A DNA stretch of 64,000 bases from Chlorocebus sabaeus (GCF_047675955.1 NC_132910.1:113815143-113879142); one strand, 5' to 3'; positions 21,861 through 34,885 are shown, counted from the stretch's first letter. The notes: generated by a model not told the origin, from the letters alone. A program made the numbers and translations.

Positions 21861-23756
21861 AAAGCTAGACAGTCTGATGATGGAACCACTGTTTTGGTAA
21901 CCATGTCATACTGTCTATACCGCTAATAAATGGGATTAGTCAGCAGTAGGACCAGATGCTTCATGAAACTCTAGTATTAAATTTCACTCAAATTAATAAA
22001 TCATTTCTCTATACCTGTCATGTACAAAAGATATAATACATTTCAACTGATTAAATTTGTTGTCCTTAAAAACAAATGGATTTAAAAGTATCTGTTAATA
22101 CTTTATTCTATAACAATCTTTATTTTGTATAGTATTAAGTTGACTTTTTAAACATTTGGTGTGATTGTTCCTATTTTAAAAAATAATTTATTAGAGAAAA
22201 GCATTCATCCTTTAAATTAGCAAATACAATATGATACTATGCAATGTATTTTTAACCATGGAAATAGATTATAAATATACTTTGAGAGAGAAAATTCAGA
22301 CTGAGAATTGTGTAACCTCATACTGTATTCTTATAAAATAAAAACTGTTAAATGTTATATCTAGAAGAATACCATTAGCATGAATTTGTTGCTTTCTCAA
22401 TAAATTGGAATGACCTGAATGTCAAATATATTATGTAGCATTCACTGTACTCTATCCTGTAATTAAGAATGAAAATCAGTATGCACTGTAATGGACCATC
22501 TGTAAACATGAGATCAAGGAGAACCAAAGAAAGTAAAACTAAGGTCCTCAGAAAGAGCCTCGGATTCTTGAGGCTGCTGTGAAGTGTGCAGACTCACTAT
22601 TCCACTGGGGATCCTTAACCTCTGGGTTTGTGGACAGCACCAAGGAAATGCTGAAAAATCTAAAAAGGGTTGTGGATCAAATGAAAAAGGACTTGTGGAA
22701 AATGGAGAGATAAGTGACGAGGCTGCTTCTCCATCTAAAATCTTAGCATATGATTTTCCATTTTTTTAATTTTTAAAAATGTATTTGCCACTTAGATAAT
22801 CTAAAATATGTTCTTTTAAGGTGGTCTAGATTTTTTGCTGAGCGATCATGAGTAACTGAGTAATTGTTAAAAGTAGACACACACTAAGTGGACAAGAAAT
22901 TTTAAGTATTTTATCCATCCTCCATAACACAAATGTACAGTATAATATGCTATGTTATTTAACTAAGATAACTCTTATTGGCTTCTTTCTTCCCATAAAG
23001 TTATATAGTAAAAAAAGTCTTTTGTTTTGTTTTTTGTTTTGTTTTGTTTTTGTGGCTCATTAGAAGCACACTCCAACCAAAGAATTCAGTTCTGAGAGCC
23101 ATTCTTCTGTCACGCTCTCACTGACAGTTGGCAGTGCTAGGTCATGTCAAGATTCAGGAATAACCTCACAATGCCTATTTCTGGGGCAGCCACAGAATTT
23201 AACCTGACAGGTTACAGGCAGGATTCCCCTAATTCATAGCCTTAAAATGGAAAGATGACCAGGATTTAAAGATCATGTCTGTGGGTGTAAAAGCTAAAGA
23301 AAATATTCTTCATCAACTCTATCCCTTTTTTTTAAATATTAAAAGATATAATGTATATACCCTAAGTTCAAAAAATTATAGCATTTAATCCTGATATTTA
23401 TTGATGGGTAAATAGTATATATTATATACTACTTATATATATATATAAAATACTATATAGTATTATACACATTACAAATGTTATATTAAATGTACATTTT
23501 AGAAGACTCTAATAAAAATGAATAATAAACACCCTTTAATTTTAATTGTAAATGCTATAATGCATTTCCTTTCACTAACATTCATTATGTTATTACTATG
23601 TTTAATGACAGTAATGTAATGAAATATGCTTCCTTATATTTTAAATACGTATTTAATATTTTTGTGATGCAGAGATATACAAGTCAGTTTCTAAGGTTAG
23701 CTTCCATAAACATTGGGTTGGAATGACTGTAAATGTATTTCAAAAGATTCACATCC
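21861..23756. other. Unassigned intergenic sequence, very AT-rich
   Basis: No gene is recognisable. A (TTTTG)n-like run lies at about 23017-23054 and an alternating TA stretch near 23415-23460. A 61-codon open frame at 22584-22769 has no identifiable domain. Confidence 0.4.
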
Positions 23757-24607
23757 AGAAGGAGGCGGAGCACGGCCAAATAAAACCCTCCAGTGATCCT
23801 CCCCTACAGGAACACCAAATTGAACAACTGTCTATGCAAGAAAGCACCCTTATACGAACCAAAATACAGGCGAGCAATGACAGCACCTGGTTTTAATGGC
23901 ATATTAAGGAAAGAGGCACCACAGAGGGTGAGAAAGACAGTCTTACATTGCCTATACCACCCTTCTCCCATCCCCCGGCAGCACAGCACAGAGAGAACAT
24001 CTGTGTACTTGGGGGACCGGGACGGTGAGTAATTGTGGGACTCTGCATGGGAACTCAGTGTCACCTTGTCACAGTGGAGAACAACAAGGCAGAATTCTGC
24101 TGATGCCCACAGAGGAAGCATTTAGACCATTTCTGAGCCAGAGAGGAATCCTCCACCCTAGCAGTACGAACCAGATTTCCAGCTAGCTCCACCACCAATT
24201 GACTAAAGTGACCTGGGGCCTTTAGAATAAATTTGAAAGGCAGTTGAGTCACAAGAAAAGCGGGGGCAAGTCCTGGTGCTGCACTGGGATCACAGCCAGT
24301 GGACCTGGGGCAAACGTGACCCAGTGAGATGTCAGCTCTAATAGCCATGGGAGTGCTTGTGTCACCCTTCCCCCAACTGTAAGCAGTCCAGCATAGAGAA
24401 AGCAACTCCTTCTGTTTGGGGGAAAGTGAGGGAAGAGAATGAGAAACTTTGCCTAGTAATCTAGGAACCTAGGGAGTTCTCTTGGATCTTACACAAGCCC
24501 ACCAAAGCAGTACCTCTACCAGGCTACAGAAATTACAACGTTACTGGGCTTGGAGTGCCCCCTAGTGCGATTACGGCTACAGTGACCAATGACTTAAATC
24601 ACTATAC

Positions 24608-24612
24608 TCTAT

Positions 24613-24644
<32 letters not shown>

Positions 24645-24943
24645 AAAAATTTTTTTTTGGAGACGGAGTTTCGCTCTTGTTGCCCAGACTGGAGTGCAAT
24701 GGCGCGATCTCGGCTCACCACAACCTCCGCCATTGGGGTTCAAGCGATTCTCCTGCCTCAGCCTCCCGAGTAGCTGGGACTACAGACATGCGCCACCACA
24801 CCTGGCTAATTTCGTATTTTTAGTAGATACGGGGTGTCTCCATGTTGGTCAGGCTAGTCTCAAACTCCTGACCTCAGGTGATCTGCCCTCCTCAGCCTCT
24901 CAAAATGCTGGGATTACAGGCGTGAGCCAAGGCACAAGGCCCG
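24608..24943 (-). mobile_element. AluS SINE with (TTTA)n/polyT tail
   Basis: A minus-strand Alu inserted in the L1 5'UTR, body about 24655-24943. Its tail is a (TTTA)9-10 run plus polyT (24608-24657). AluS-type 'acctcaggtgatctgcc' is present. Short flanking similarity (ATACTC on both sides, ending at about 24608 and 24951) suggests the target site. Confidence 0.92.
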
Positions 24944-25193
24944 CAATACTCAATTATTTGAACACCTAGAAATCCTTCTCAAGAAGGACAGGCACAAACA
25001 AGTCCAGACTGTGAATATTAGAATACCTGAGTCTGTAATATCCAGAAATTAATGAATATCTACAGGCATCAAGAACATCTAGAAAAATATGACTTCACCA
25101 AATGAACTAAATAATCAGCAACCAATCCTGGAGTGACAGAGATGTGTGACCTGTCAAGCAGAGAATTCAATATAGATGTTTTGAGAAAGTTTA

Positions 25194-25409
25194 GTGAACT
25201 TCAATAACACACAGAGAGGGAAATCAGAATACTACCGAAGAAATTCGACAAAGAGATTGAGATATTTTAATAAAAATCAAGCAGAAATTCTAAGGCTGAA
25301 AAATTCAGTTGACAAACTGAAAAATGCAACAGAGTCTCTCGACAGCAGAGTTGATAAAGCAGAAGAAAGAATAAATGAGTTTGAAGACAGGCTATTTGAA
25401 AATATATAG
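25194..25409 (+). pseudogene. L1 ORF1 fragment (coiled-coil region)
   Basis: The translated frame contains 'SLDSRVDKAEERINEFEDRL', the heptad-rich end of the L1 ORF1p coiled coil that mediates trimer formation. The upstream start is missing in this frame, and the frame stops soon after with an in-frame TAG. The RRM and C-terminal domains of ORF1p are absent, so no functional protein can be made. Confidence 0.8.
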
Positions 25410-25555
25410 GCAGAGAAAAAAGTAAAAAGTATAAAAAAGAATAAAATAGACCTATAAAATTTAGAAAATGACTTCAAAGGGGCGAATATAAGAGTTACTG
25501 GCAGAGCAGAAATAAATGGAACTGTAACAAAAAATACAAAAGATCAATGAAAGAA

Positions 25556-28180
25556 AAGTAGGTTTATGGCTTGGGAGGGTCAAACCCCTGGATCTGTTTA
25601 TTCACAAGATTAAAATACATGGCTGTGAGCCCTTTGAAAACTGCTTATTGCTTATTTAATAAACTCTGAAGTGTTGATTTGTGTGTCACGTTTGACTTTG
25701 AAGGCTGAAATTAAATAGATACTCCTAAGAGTGTAATGGGGAAATAGTTTCAATTATTGGAATCATTAATTCCATTTCTGTAGAGAGAATAAGTTTCACA
25801 TGTGGAGCTTGTGAAACACAAACATACACACCTGAACCCTGTTCTCAAGAGATTTTGATTTAGTGAGTCTAGGAAGGAGGGTAGCAATACACATTTTCTC
25901 CACTTTAATACTCCAATAAAAAGCAATGCCCAACCCAGAAGTGCCCACTCTTCAATGGAACTTTATTTACTCTCAGGATAATTCCAGAGGCCAAAGGCAG
26001 CAAATGAAAAAAAAATCTCCTCTAGGATATTTTTTGTGGAAATGTCTCTAGACTTGTCTTCTGTCTTTGCAAGAACTCTCTTCATTGGTTCCTAAGCTCC
26101 AAACCTTCACATTTGCCTTTTTTTGTTTGTTTGTTTGTGTTTTGTTTTGTTTCTTTGTTTATATTGCCTCATGTGGATTTGGAATGCTTTTTGGAATGTT
26201 GATTTTGGTTTTGACCTAGTAATTTATAAAATGCTCTTTCTAAAATACCTCCAAGCACACGTACTACAAAAGAGTCCCCATAAAACTAGACTTTCTTCCC
26301 CTATTCTAACTCCATTCCAAGAAGGGAATTCAGACAAATACCTCTCTCAAAGGCATCTGAACGTAATATGTAGACACAAGGGAAGATTTTTTAAACTGAT
26401 GTATCCTTTGGATGTTCTGCCAGAAAGTTCTTCGGTGGCTACATACCTCCCAGGCAATAACTAGTTTTCCAATACCCTGTCACTCTGAGTTAAACTCTCA
26501 TAGACTTTTTAGTGAGCAAAAAATTCAGGTTTCTTTGGAGCCCACTGAAGATTGAGAAAAACAAAACTGTCAATGAGGTGGTGTATTTTTAAATTTTCTT
26601 CAGTCATTCACTTATTAAGTTTCAGTTCACAAATACGTATTTAGTACTAAGTGCCAAGCATAAATAATTAACATGATGTAGAGGGGAAAAGTGAGATAAA
26701 TAATAATTATGCAACATGCCAAGAACTGTAGTAGAGAAATAGGCAAACTGTGATGTGAGGTGACTTTTTTCTTAAATTACATATGCTTCTTTCAGGTATT
26801 ATTGAGATAAAGAGAGATGGTGGTGATTATTTGTACTATTTACCTCTGTTTCTGAAGGATTTTGTGGCTGCATAATTTGCTACTGGTCAACTTTATTTGT
26901 ATTCTATTATTTTAGTAACATAGTAATATGCTTAATTGATATCTACTTTCTGTTCGGCCATACCTGATACAAAGTAGCATAAAGCTTTTTAGTTTTTATC
27001 CTCAGAGCTGTTATTTTAGGGTTTTTTGATTCCATAAATAATTCATTGTATTATTCTTCTCTTCAGTTTTGCCCTTAGAACTGCCATAGAGTATGATCTA
27101 TGTATTTCCTTTTTAATTCCTCTGCAGAGCACAGAGTCATTTATGTTGCTAAGAAAAGACATTTCATCTGGAATACAGTCCCAGATCCACTTACTTGAAA
27201 TTTTAACCATAAATAGCAGCATATCGTTGACTTTCTGGACCTGAGAACTGGCACAAATAATTTGAATTTTTCTTCAAATTAAAAAAAAAAAAGAGGGCGA
27301 GAACAATTTCCTTTTCCAATTTTACCTTTTGGTATATACAAATAGAATCCTAGGAGCTTGTATTGAACAGGCCTTAAAAGGACGTTTATTTCATTTAACT
27401 GTGAGAGTATCAGGAAAGTAGATTCTACAAATCACAAGACCAAAGTGATTGATTGGTTGCTAAAAGTGTTGCCAGTTTCACTAGAAAATGTTTAAGTTCC
27501 TATTTCCCATAATCTAGTTATAAGAATGTGCCTCAATAGAATTGACATTGAAGGATATACCAATAAAAAGAAAAACTTCTGACAATTTGATTTATATGTG
27601 AGCTTGCACTTAGTGAACTAGGAAAGAGAAATAAGTAACTTGTGTTGTTTTCTGAAAATCAGTCACTAGATTTCACTCTTGTCTAAAAGGAAAGAAAAGA
27701 GTAAACTAACCAACACAAATTCTGTTTTCAGTGTAAAGCAGATGATAGAAACAGTTTCTTCTAAATGTTGGTGGGAAACAGTTGATTATAGAGAGAAAGA
27801 ATGAAATTGATATGGGTACAAATGAATATTGCATTACACAGAGCCATATTGATGTAACTCTATCCATTCCTAAAATCACTCCTTTTCACTTGTAGATTGC
27901 CATGTCAATGCAAAGAATAAGTGCTTAGTGAAAAATCTATTAAAGTACAAAATCAAGACAAAATTATAGTATTACAAGTATAGATTTTTGATTGCTCAGA
28001 ATTATAAATATCACCAAAAGCTGTGGTTAAATTAAATCAGGCATTACCAAGCATTTAGGTCAATCACTTCATTTTGTAGGGAAAAGATAAGTGAAAGCTT
28101 TGAGTTATTGACTGCAGGGAAGATGTATTATAATAACAAATATTTTCACATATTCTGTAAACTGTTGGTTGGTTGCTTGC
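25556..28180. other. Unassigned intergenic sequence
   Basis: About 2.6 kb without a gene I can name. A MER5-like hint ('ttctcaagagattttgatttagtgagtctagg', 25840-25875) is too short to assign. A T-rich run with GTTT units lies at 26119-26162, and a 113-codon plus-strand frame (26123-26464) starts inside it without a recognisable domain. Confidence 0.4.
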
Positions 28181-28730
28181 TGTGATGGTTAATATTGAGT
28201 GTCAACTTGATTGGATTAAAGGATGCAAAGTATTGTTCCTGGGTGTGTCTGTGAGGGTGTTGCCAAAGGAGATTAACATTTGAGTTAGTGTGTTGGGAAA
28301 GGCAGACCCACCCTCAATGTGTGTGAATACCATCCAATCAGCTGCCAGAGCAGCTAGGATAAAAGCAGGCAGAGGAATGTGGAAGGATTAGACTGGCTGA
28401 ATCTTCTGGCTTCCATCTTTCTCCCATGCTGGATGCTTCCTGCCCTCGAACATCAGAGTCCAAGTTCTTCAGCTTTTGCACTGTTGGACCTACACCAGTG
28501 GTTTGCCAGGGCCTCTCAGGCATTCAGCCACAGACTGAAGGCTGCACCATCGGTTTCTCTACTTTTGAGGTTTTGGGACTCGGACTGGCGTCCTTGCTCC
28601 TCAGTTTGCAGGCGGCCTATTGTGAGACTTCACCTTGGGATCATGTGAGTCAATAATCCTTAGTAAGCTTCCTTTCATACATACATCTATCCTACTAGTA
28701 CTGTCGCTTTAGAGAACCCTGACTAATACA
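28181..28730 (+). mobile_element. MLT2A-like ERVL solo LTR (longer form)
   Basis: The LTR begins TGTGATGGTTAATATTGAGTG and ends GACTAATACA. It is the same family and orientation as 9460-9903 but is about 100 bp longer, with an extra central segment near 28478-28575. Overlapping frames of 76 and 89 codons inside it are non-coding. No internal region is attached. Confidence 0.87.
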
Positions 28731-29019
28731 GTTACATTCTTTTAAAATATTATAAAAATTCTAATAATATGATTTTAAAATTCTTAAGATATTTTATGAT
28801 GCAAATAATTAAATTCTCTTGAATAAGAAAAATTTTAAACGTGTAAAATGTAAATATTAAAAAATGTAAAAGCATTTTTAAATGTCACTGCTCAAAAATG
28901 TTATTTATATTGTAGTGAGATATTTATTGCTTTCAAATCACTGTCTACCAGTGTTCTAAAAACTGCTAAGAGTAAGATCATTAAAAATAATATAGACTCA
29001 AAGTTTCATCTTACTGCCA
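28731..29019. other. Unassigned AT-rich sequence
   Basis: Nothing was recognised. Confidence 0.4.
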
Positions 29020-29500
29020 AGTTTCCAAAAACTTTAATTTTGGTATATGACTCCTCTGCTTAAAAATTTTTGTTATTCCCTATTTCCAACAGAGCAAAAT
29101 CCATGTTCTTCATCTAACAAAACAAACTGTTCATAATCTTAAGTCACATTACCAGCAGTTTTCAATGTTTATTTAAATGGTTGCAAACTCCACTTTATTT
29201 CTACTTCTCACCAAATCCACTTCACCATGTTGGTTTTGCAGAAATACAGCATAACAAATCCTGTTTCCCTACCATTCCTATAGTTTCACTGCTCAACTCA
29301 TCAGGACCCTGATCTTCTGCAGCCAAGTGCATGCTGGGTCTTTCTGTAAATGCTCTGCTTCCTGGAAGACCCTCCTGACCACATTACTGGATTATTGTAA
29401 CAACGTTATCAATAATATTGTTATTTTAGACATCCTATATTCCTATCTTGCTAGATATTACACCCAGTTGGGGCAAGATCTATATTTATTCTACTCAGTG
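29020..29500 (+). repeat. L2-like LINE fragment (tentative)
   Basis: The order 'actcctctgcttaaaaatttttgttattccctatttccaacagagc' then 'ctacttctcaccaaatccacttcaccatgttgg' and 'gtaaatgctctgcttcctggaagaccctcctgacc' parallels the L2 3' region in sense. It is very diverged. Confidence 0.5.
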
Positions 29501-31238
29501 TCTCAGAGGAATAAATTAATCTTTCCAATTGTTGTTTGTGCAATTCAAATCAGCGTTTATTTTCTGAGTTGTAAATTGTAAGTCTTCATCTCCCCATAGC
29601 AAGGACTATAAAACAAAATATGTTAAATCAGGGAGAAGACCAAGAACAAGAGATGTTCTGATACTCATATAAGCTAGACTCGAATCTAAAACTAAGATGT
29701 TGGGGAGAAAAATCCCTTGTTTCTAATACTTAATCCAGGGGAAATAGTCAAATTGTAAAATAACAGATTGGAGGCACAAGAAACAGAGTAAGAAGACACA
29801 AACATAGAGCTCATCTATGGATTTTTCAGATCTCTAACGAATTGTGCTTACCTGGAGAAGTAACTAAACACCTTATGATCTACAGACACTGAACCATCTT
29901 AAGAGTTTACATAGAAAACTTGAATTCAGTTTTTAAAATCAACACAATGTAAGCAAATCTTTTGAAACATTGAATAGTACAAAGGAGGAGCCACCTTTTC
30001 TGCACCCCTCACTTCCATCCCATGCCCATGTACAATCACTTCTCACCATTTCTGTTTATTTTTTTTTATTGTTATCCTCCAAATTCTAAGCTTCTTTCGT
30101 ATTTCTTCATGCATAAACTTTCAACTGCATATAGTAGCATCCTAATAAAACAAATTTTTTTTTCATTTATAAGATGCCTCACCTTCCCTCCACCTTTTCC
30201 AAATAGGATAATAGCTGGAAAATTGTAAAATCTATTTAATTTGTATTTCTTGTTCTATTAGCCATAGACATTTTGTCTTGACTACTTATCTGCTTTATAA
30301 GCTGAGATTATTAGCTTTAGCTTATTTCTGTGTGTGCTTAAAACAAGACATTAAAACTGGCACATGGAAACATGCCTTAAGATGAAGTAAAAATTGAAAA
30401 CAAAGTCAAAGGCGTCTTGTGTTCTTTCATAATAGTAGGTTATTTATTTCTGATTTTGCAAATTGGCTGTTAAAGGAATGCAATCAAGAAAATGTATTTA
30501 CCTAATATGATAATGTCCGCAAAAAATTGTATTTTTTATGTCTATGAGAGTATGAGATAGAAATAGTAAAACAACTCATTCCTTCCTAATTTTTAGTAGT
30601 ACTTTCAATGTGAAAAATTGTGTTATCTTTATCTTTGCATAGTTCATCAGTAACAGTGATTTCATATACAAAATACACTAAATATTTATATTACTCTGTC
30701 TTCTTTCAAATATAGCTACTCTGGAATTCAGGAGAAGAAATACATATAAAAACACAAAGAAAAACATGTTAAGCCTATGCAGTTGAGGGGATAGATTTGT
30801 TTTGTGGAGGAAAATATGATGCTGGATCAATAATTGAGGAGAAATTACATTACAAATATTACAAAAGAAAGAAAACAGAAAATTATCTACATTTTCATCT
30901 CATCAGTTACTGCCTACAACTTGTGGCTAAATTTGAGTGAAAAGTTACTATCTAATCAATTCCAAGGCTTCTAAAAGTAGAAGACCTACTGTTATGTAAA
31001 TTGTCACCTGATTTCACAGTTAAATGTGTAAAAGTGAACAGTCTTTCACCAATTTTCTAGGCGACTGTGCTAAAACTATCTTTAGAGAAATGAAATGTGA
31101 CAGCAGTATAATTTCATTAGCTATGTGGCCTATTTTAAAACCTGAATGGGGGTAGGGGAGGGAAATAAAAGGGCTATTGTAAAATTTTATGTAGATTATA
31201 ATAAAGGCAAACAGAGTAGTAGAGAAGTAGTATGTAAC
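29501..31238. other. Unassigned intergenic sequence
   Basis: No feature was recognised in about 1.7 kb of AT-rich DNA. Confidence 0.4.
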
Positions 31239-33420
31239 TGTCATAGCTGGCTTCCCAGGAGGTGAACTCTGAGGTACAGAGTAGTGCTCAAGAAGTGTAT
31301 TACAACTTCTGACATATTCTCAGCATCAACTTTTGGGATGAGAAGGGAAGGAGAGGAAGCTGTATTTGCAGAGGAAAAAGTTTTACTGAGGTGCATTTCT
31401 AACAAGGAACACTCTACAGCTGGAATCACCCTTCAGAGACTTCCTGAATTGAGACAAAGAATCAAACTTTTTTCTCCTCAGGCTTCTCAGGGATGACTGA
31501 GACAGCAAACTTGTATAACCCTCTCCCCAGCCCCCACTTCCACATCAACCATGGGTTGGATTCAGGCTCCCCTGGGGAAGGGAGATTTTGAGGTTAAGTT
31601 AACAGGAGGCCAATCATTGATCTCTATCAGCAGGCATCGTTCCCAGCAGCTGGGAGAGTAAGTCCTTCAGTTCTCAAAGGGGAGCTGGACAGTGCATCAC
31701 AGCATCTAATGCCATCTACTCTTTGGCCACTCGGATCCACTTCATATAAGTTCAGGAAACAGCTCCTCCAGGATTCTGATAGTCCTCTTTTCTTGGGAAG
31801 AAACATAGAATGGGGAAGTTTGTGGGATGAACTCTAGCGAGCAGAGTCTCACGACTATTATTCATCACGTCCTTTCCCTGCTATCCATTCTAGATCCTGC
31901 TTGCCTTCAGCTGGTGCCACTGCTGGACTAGGTGGCTCACCTGATGGGCATGAGCCAAATCCTCATCCTTGCAGTCTCTCAGTCTCTGGCTGCCAGTTCT
32001 TTCTCAGGCAATGACTATTATACCTATTTACCCTGAAAACTGGGCAAGAGAGTACCAAGAGAAAACCAAGTGGATAGCTAGGTGCCAAAGAGATGCCTCC
32101 ATTCCCCCACTGTGTAATGACACCACAACTTCCTCCTAATAATCTGGATGTATTATTCCTGCCAGGATGATGAATGCTCTTTAAAGTTGGCAACTTTTCG
32201 TGTAACTCTTTTCAAAGCTTTTCCCTCTCTGGGAACCAGGATCTTTAAATCGGCAGAAGCCATGATGATGGTGCTAGAAAGTACAGATGATAGTTAGCAG
32301 GAGAATGCTTACTTCTACCCCTTAGATCCCAGACCCATGTATTCTAACAATTGAAGACACAGCACCACACACTAGTCCCTGATTTAACTTGCATACTACA
32401 TCCTGGAGGATGGCAGCTCATCTTGCAGAGCATCATATCTGGCTTGTGCTTCAGTTGAGCTGCCCATGAGCTATGTCATTGCTCTACGATCCCTGCAGGT
32501 CCTGGGTGGTACAGCATGTGACAGAACCTGTAGACCTTTTGGTTCATATGTTCATTGCTAAACCTCCTTTGCTGTTAAGTGGACTCTCTGACGTGATGTT
32601 GCATGGGATGCCATATCAATGGATCAGGCACATGTCAGCGCTTGAATATGGGTTCTGGCTAAAGCCCCAAGAGTAGAAAAGGCAAACCTGGAGCTGAAAA
32701 ATGTAACATATTTCCATCAAAATTAATTGTTTCTCCTCAGGGTAGAAAAAGAGCAATGATGCCCACTTGCCACCAGGTGGCTGCTTCATCTTCTGAAGAC
32801 CAAGTGCCTCCCCATCAATTACCATTGTAGGTAGTTGGGACTTTTGGCAGCAGCAATGGCTAGATCAGATGTGCAGCAGTTGTCCCTTAAGTGCAAGTTT
32901 GCTTTCCAGGGTCTTAATGGCCAATGGTACAAAGAGAGGGAGACCACATTCACATAACTTTTCTTACAGTATATTGTTATAATTGTTCTATTTTCTTAGT
33001 GCTGTTTTTAATATCTTACTGTCCCTAATGTATAGGCAAATCTTTATCACAGGTGTGTGTGTATATGAAAAAATAGAGTAGGTACAGCGTTCAGTACTAT
33101 TCACAGTTTTAGGTATCCACTGGGGGCCTTGGAATGTAGCCCTCTCACAGCTAAAGTGGGACTGCTATAGTTAGTGGGGACCTGTGTTGTTGGACTTTAT
33201 ATATATGGTCTCCATCTCTGCCAACAAGGTCACTGTTTCTGTGCCCACTGGGCCAGTGCTGGTGTAGCCAATCACCCAGGCTGGTAGGGTCAACTGGCTG
33301 AGTCATTCATTCTCTTGGTTGTTCAGTGCTTATTCCATCATGGGTGCTCTCAGGTTGGTGATAACATGAGATACGAAGATCTTGCCATGGCTGTATCATT
33401 TCACTGTCCTCACTATGTAC
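31239..33420 (-). mobile_element. Antisense ERV-like block (LTR end plus internal remnant, tentative)
   Basis: The region is less AT-rich than its surroundings. Its left edge begins TGTCATAGCTGGCTTCCC, an LTR-like end when read as ...TATGACA on the minus strand. The text through 33420, apart from a Tigger-like insertion at 32941-33167, reads as a decayed retroviral-type internal sequence. I could not name the family, and all frames are broken. A different old LTR element is an alternative. Confidence 0.42.
32941..33167 (+). mobile_element. MER2/Tigger-type DNA element
   Basis: The stretch 'cttacagtatattgttataattgttctatttt' to 'tatccactgggggccttggaatgtagcc' and 'agtgggactgctat' matches the recognisable 3' part of MER2/Tigger elements. 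It sits inside the ERV-like block as a later insertion. No transposase codons are present. Confidence 0.7.
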
Positions 33421-33469
33421 TACTACCAGATCCATTTTCCTCAAACACTGCTATATTTCAGTCATCCTC

Positions 33470-33992
33470 CTCGTTTAAAAGCATCAAAAGTGTTCCCCTT
33501 TTTCCTAAAGAAAAAATGAAACCCAAATTTTAAAACCTTCTCCAACCTGGTTCGAATGAACATCTCTACTCCACACACAAAATATCTATGCAAATCAGAA
33601 TGGTCTATATATCATCCCCTACAAACACACAATTGGAATTGCTTCTTTTATGCTTTGCCCATACCATCCTACCCTTTTGAAAAGCTCTTCCTTCTCCTAT
33701 TCATCTTTCAAAATGATCTAGATAAAAATCTACACAGTAATCTAAGACCTGGCAGTGACCTCTCTCCCCTCTAGATTTTATCTTGAGAATACTACGGTGA
33801 ATAGAGAACCCTATTAAAAGTTCTTTGCATATAATCTCTCCGCCATTCTCATATCATTGTTTTGCTTTGTAATTTACCTTCCCACACAATTAAGTCATTT
33901 TCTAGTCTGTCTAAAGTGTAAATAATTTGAGGGAAGGTAGTATGTTGGTGCTGTATGCACTATAGTGCCCAGTAAATCTGGAATCAATGAGT
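33470..33992 (+). repeat. L2 LINE 3' end
   Basis: The 3' L2 order is visible: 'gcttcttttatgctttgcccataccatcctacccttttgaaaagctcttccttctcctattcatctttcaaaatg' and then the diagnostic 3' end 'tttctagtctgtctaaagtgtaaataatttgagggaaggtagtatgttgg..tgcccagtaaatctggaatcaatgag'. Confidence 0.7.
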
Positions 33993-34624
33993 GTGAAAAA
34001 GTACCTGCTGCAAGGTGAACACTTGTGCCACTTTCTGATTGAGAAAGAAGCCCTCCTAGATGCAGGATTTGTACCATCCCAGAAATGGCAGCACTTAACA
34101 TAATGCCAAATTATGTTCCATTCTAGGCCTATTTGTACCAACAGGGGATCTCAGTACACTTACTGTGTAAAAAGGGAAGCTAATTCTTACAGCATGGGAT
34201 TCATGCAGGTCTTCTGTGTGAAAAAGAAAGTAAAAGCTAATATAATACACATATAATAGCAATGAAAGCCTGGGTAGCACATTACCAGCTAGAATCTCCA
34301 GGTAAAACACCCCAAGTGGTAAGTAATTATTCAGTGACCACCAAGCATTGAAGGCAGCATGCTAATGAAATTTTATAGTCACAGCCATATTCAAGTTAAG
34401 CACCAAATGCCTGAAGATCAAGTACTTCATATGAAAGCATCTTCCCATTCTTGGTTGCCAAAATAATTGTGAATTTTACTTTTTTTTAAAATCATCTTTT
34501 CTTTCTAATTTTTTTAAGAGTTGAAGCTATTGAGTTTGTTACAGTTCACCACTCAATCACATCCTTTTAATGCTGCCAGGATTTCAGCTCACATGATCCC
34601 ACAAAATAACATTATAGGACCAGA
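33993..34624. other. Unassigned sequence
   Basis: Nothing was recognised. A small minus-strand frame of 76 codons overlaps the L2 3' end and is not a gene. Confidence 0.4.
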
Positions 34625-34632
34625 ATCTAGAG

Positions 34633-34868
34633 CAGTGACTCAACTAGGAGCGATTTTGCTGCACACACCACCACTCCACTGCTGCCAGAAGACATTTGGG
34701 AATGTCCGAAGACATTTTAGTTGTCACATCCGGATGGGGGAGATCTTTCTAGCGTCTAGTGGGTAGAGACTGATATGCTGCTAAGTATTTTACATTGTAC
34801 AGGACAGCCTCCCACAACAAAATATTGTCCTGCCTAAATATCAATATTGCTGAGGTATAGAAAACCTA
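34633..34868 (+). mobile_element. MER20-type hAT-Charlie element
   Basis: The copy begins CAGTGACTCAACTAGG and ends in a 'gaggtatagaaaaccta' type inverted-repeat end. The internal MER20 blocks are clear: 'gacatttgggaatgtc', 'gacattttagttgtcaca' and 'tctagtgggtagagactgatatgctgctaa'. The 8-bp hAT TSD is visible with two mismatches: ATCTAGAG at 34625-34632 and ATCTAAAA at 34869-34876. It is a non-autonomous element without transposase. Confidence 0.88.
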
Positions 34869-34885
34869 ATCTAAAATGAGGTGGA

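Larger units (their letters stand above)
23757..25555 (+). mobile_element. L1 5' end (L1PB-like 5'UTR and start of ORF1), 3'-truncated
   Basis: The element starts with GGAGGCGGAGCACGGCC and continues through 5'UTR text such as 'aacaccaaattgaacaactgtctatgcaagaaagcaccctta', which I associate with L1PB-age elements. ORF1 coiled-coil codons follow at 25194-25409. An AluS at about 24608-24943 interrupts it. Similarity ends near 25555, so ORF2 and the 3' end are missing. Most L1 copies keep the 3' end, so this one lost it by a later deletion or rearrangement. Confidence 0.8.

Noticed and set aside
22584..22769. A 61-codon frame with a charged C-terminal part
   Set aside because: A second overlapping frame is equally open, no family was recognised, and the surroundings are AT-rich non-coding DNA.
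28379..28656. Two overlapping frames of 76 and 89 codons
   Set aside because: They lie wholly within an MLT2A-like LTR.
9460..28730. A single provirus bounded by the two MLT2A-like LTRs
   Set aside because: The LTRs differ in length and subtype and no ERVL internal sequence was recognised between them.
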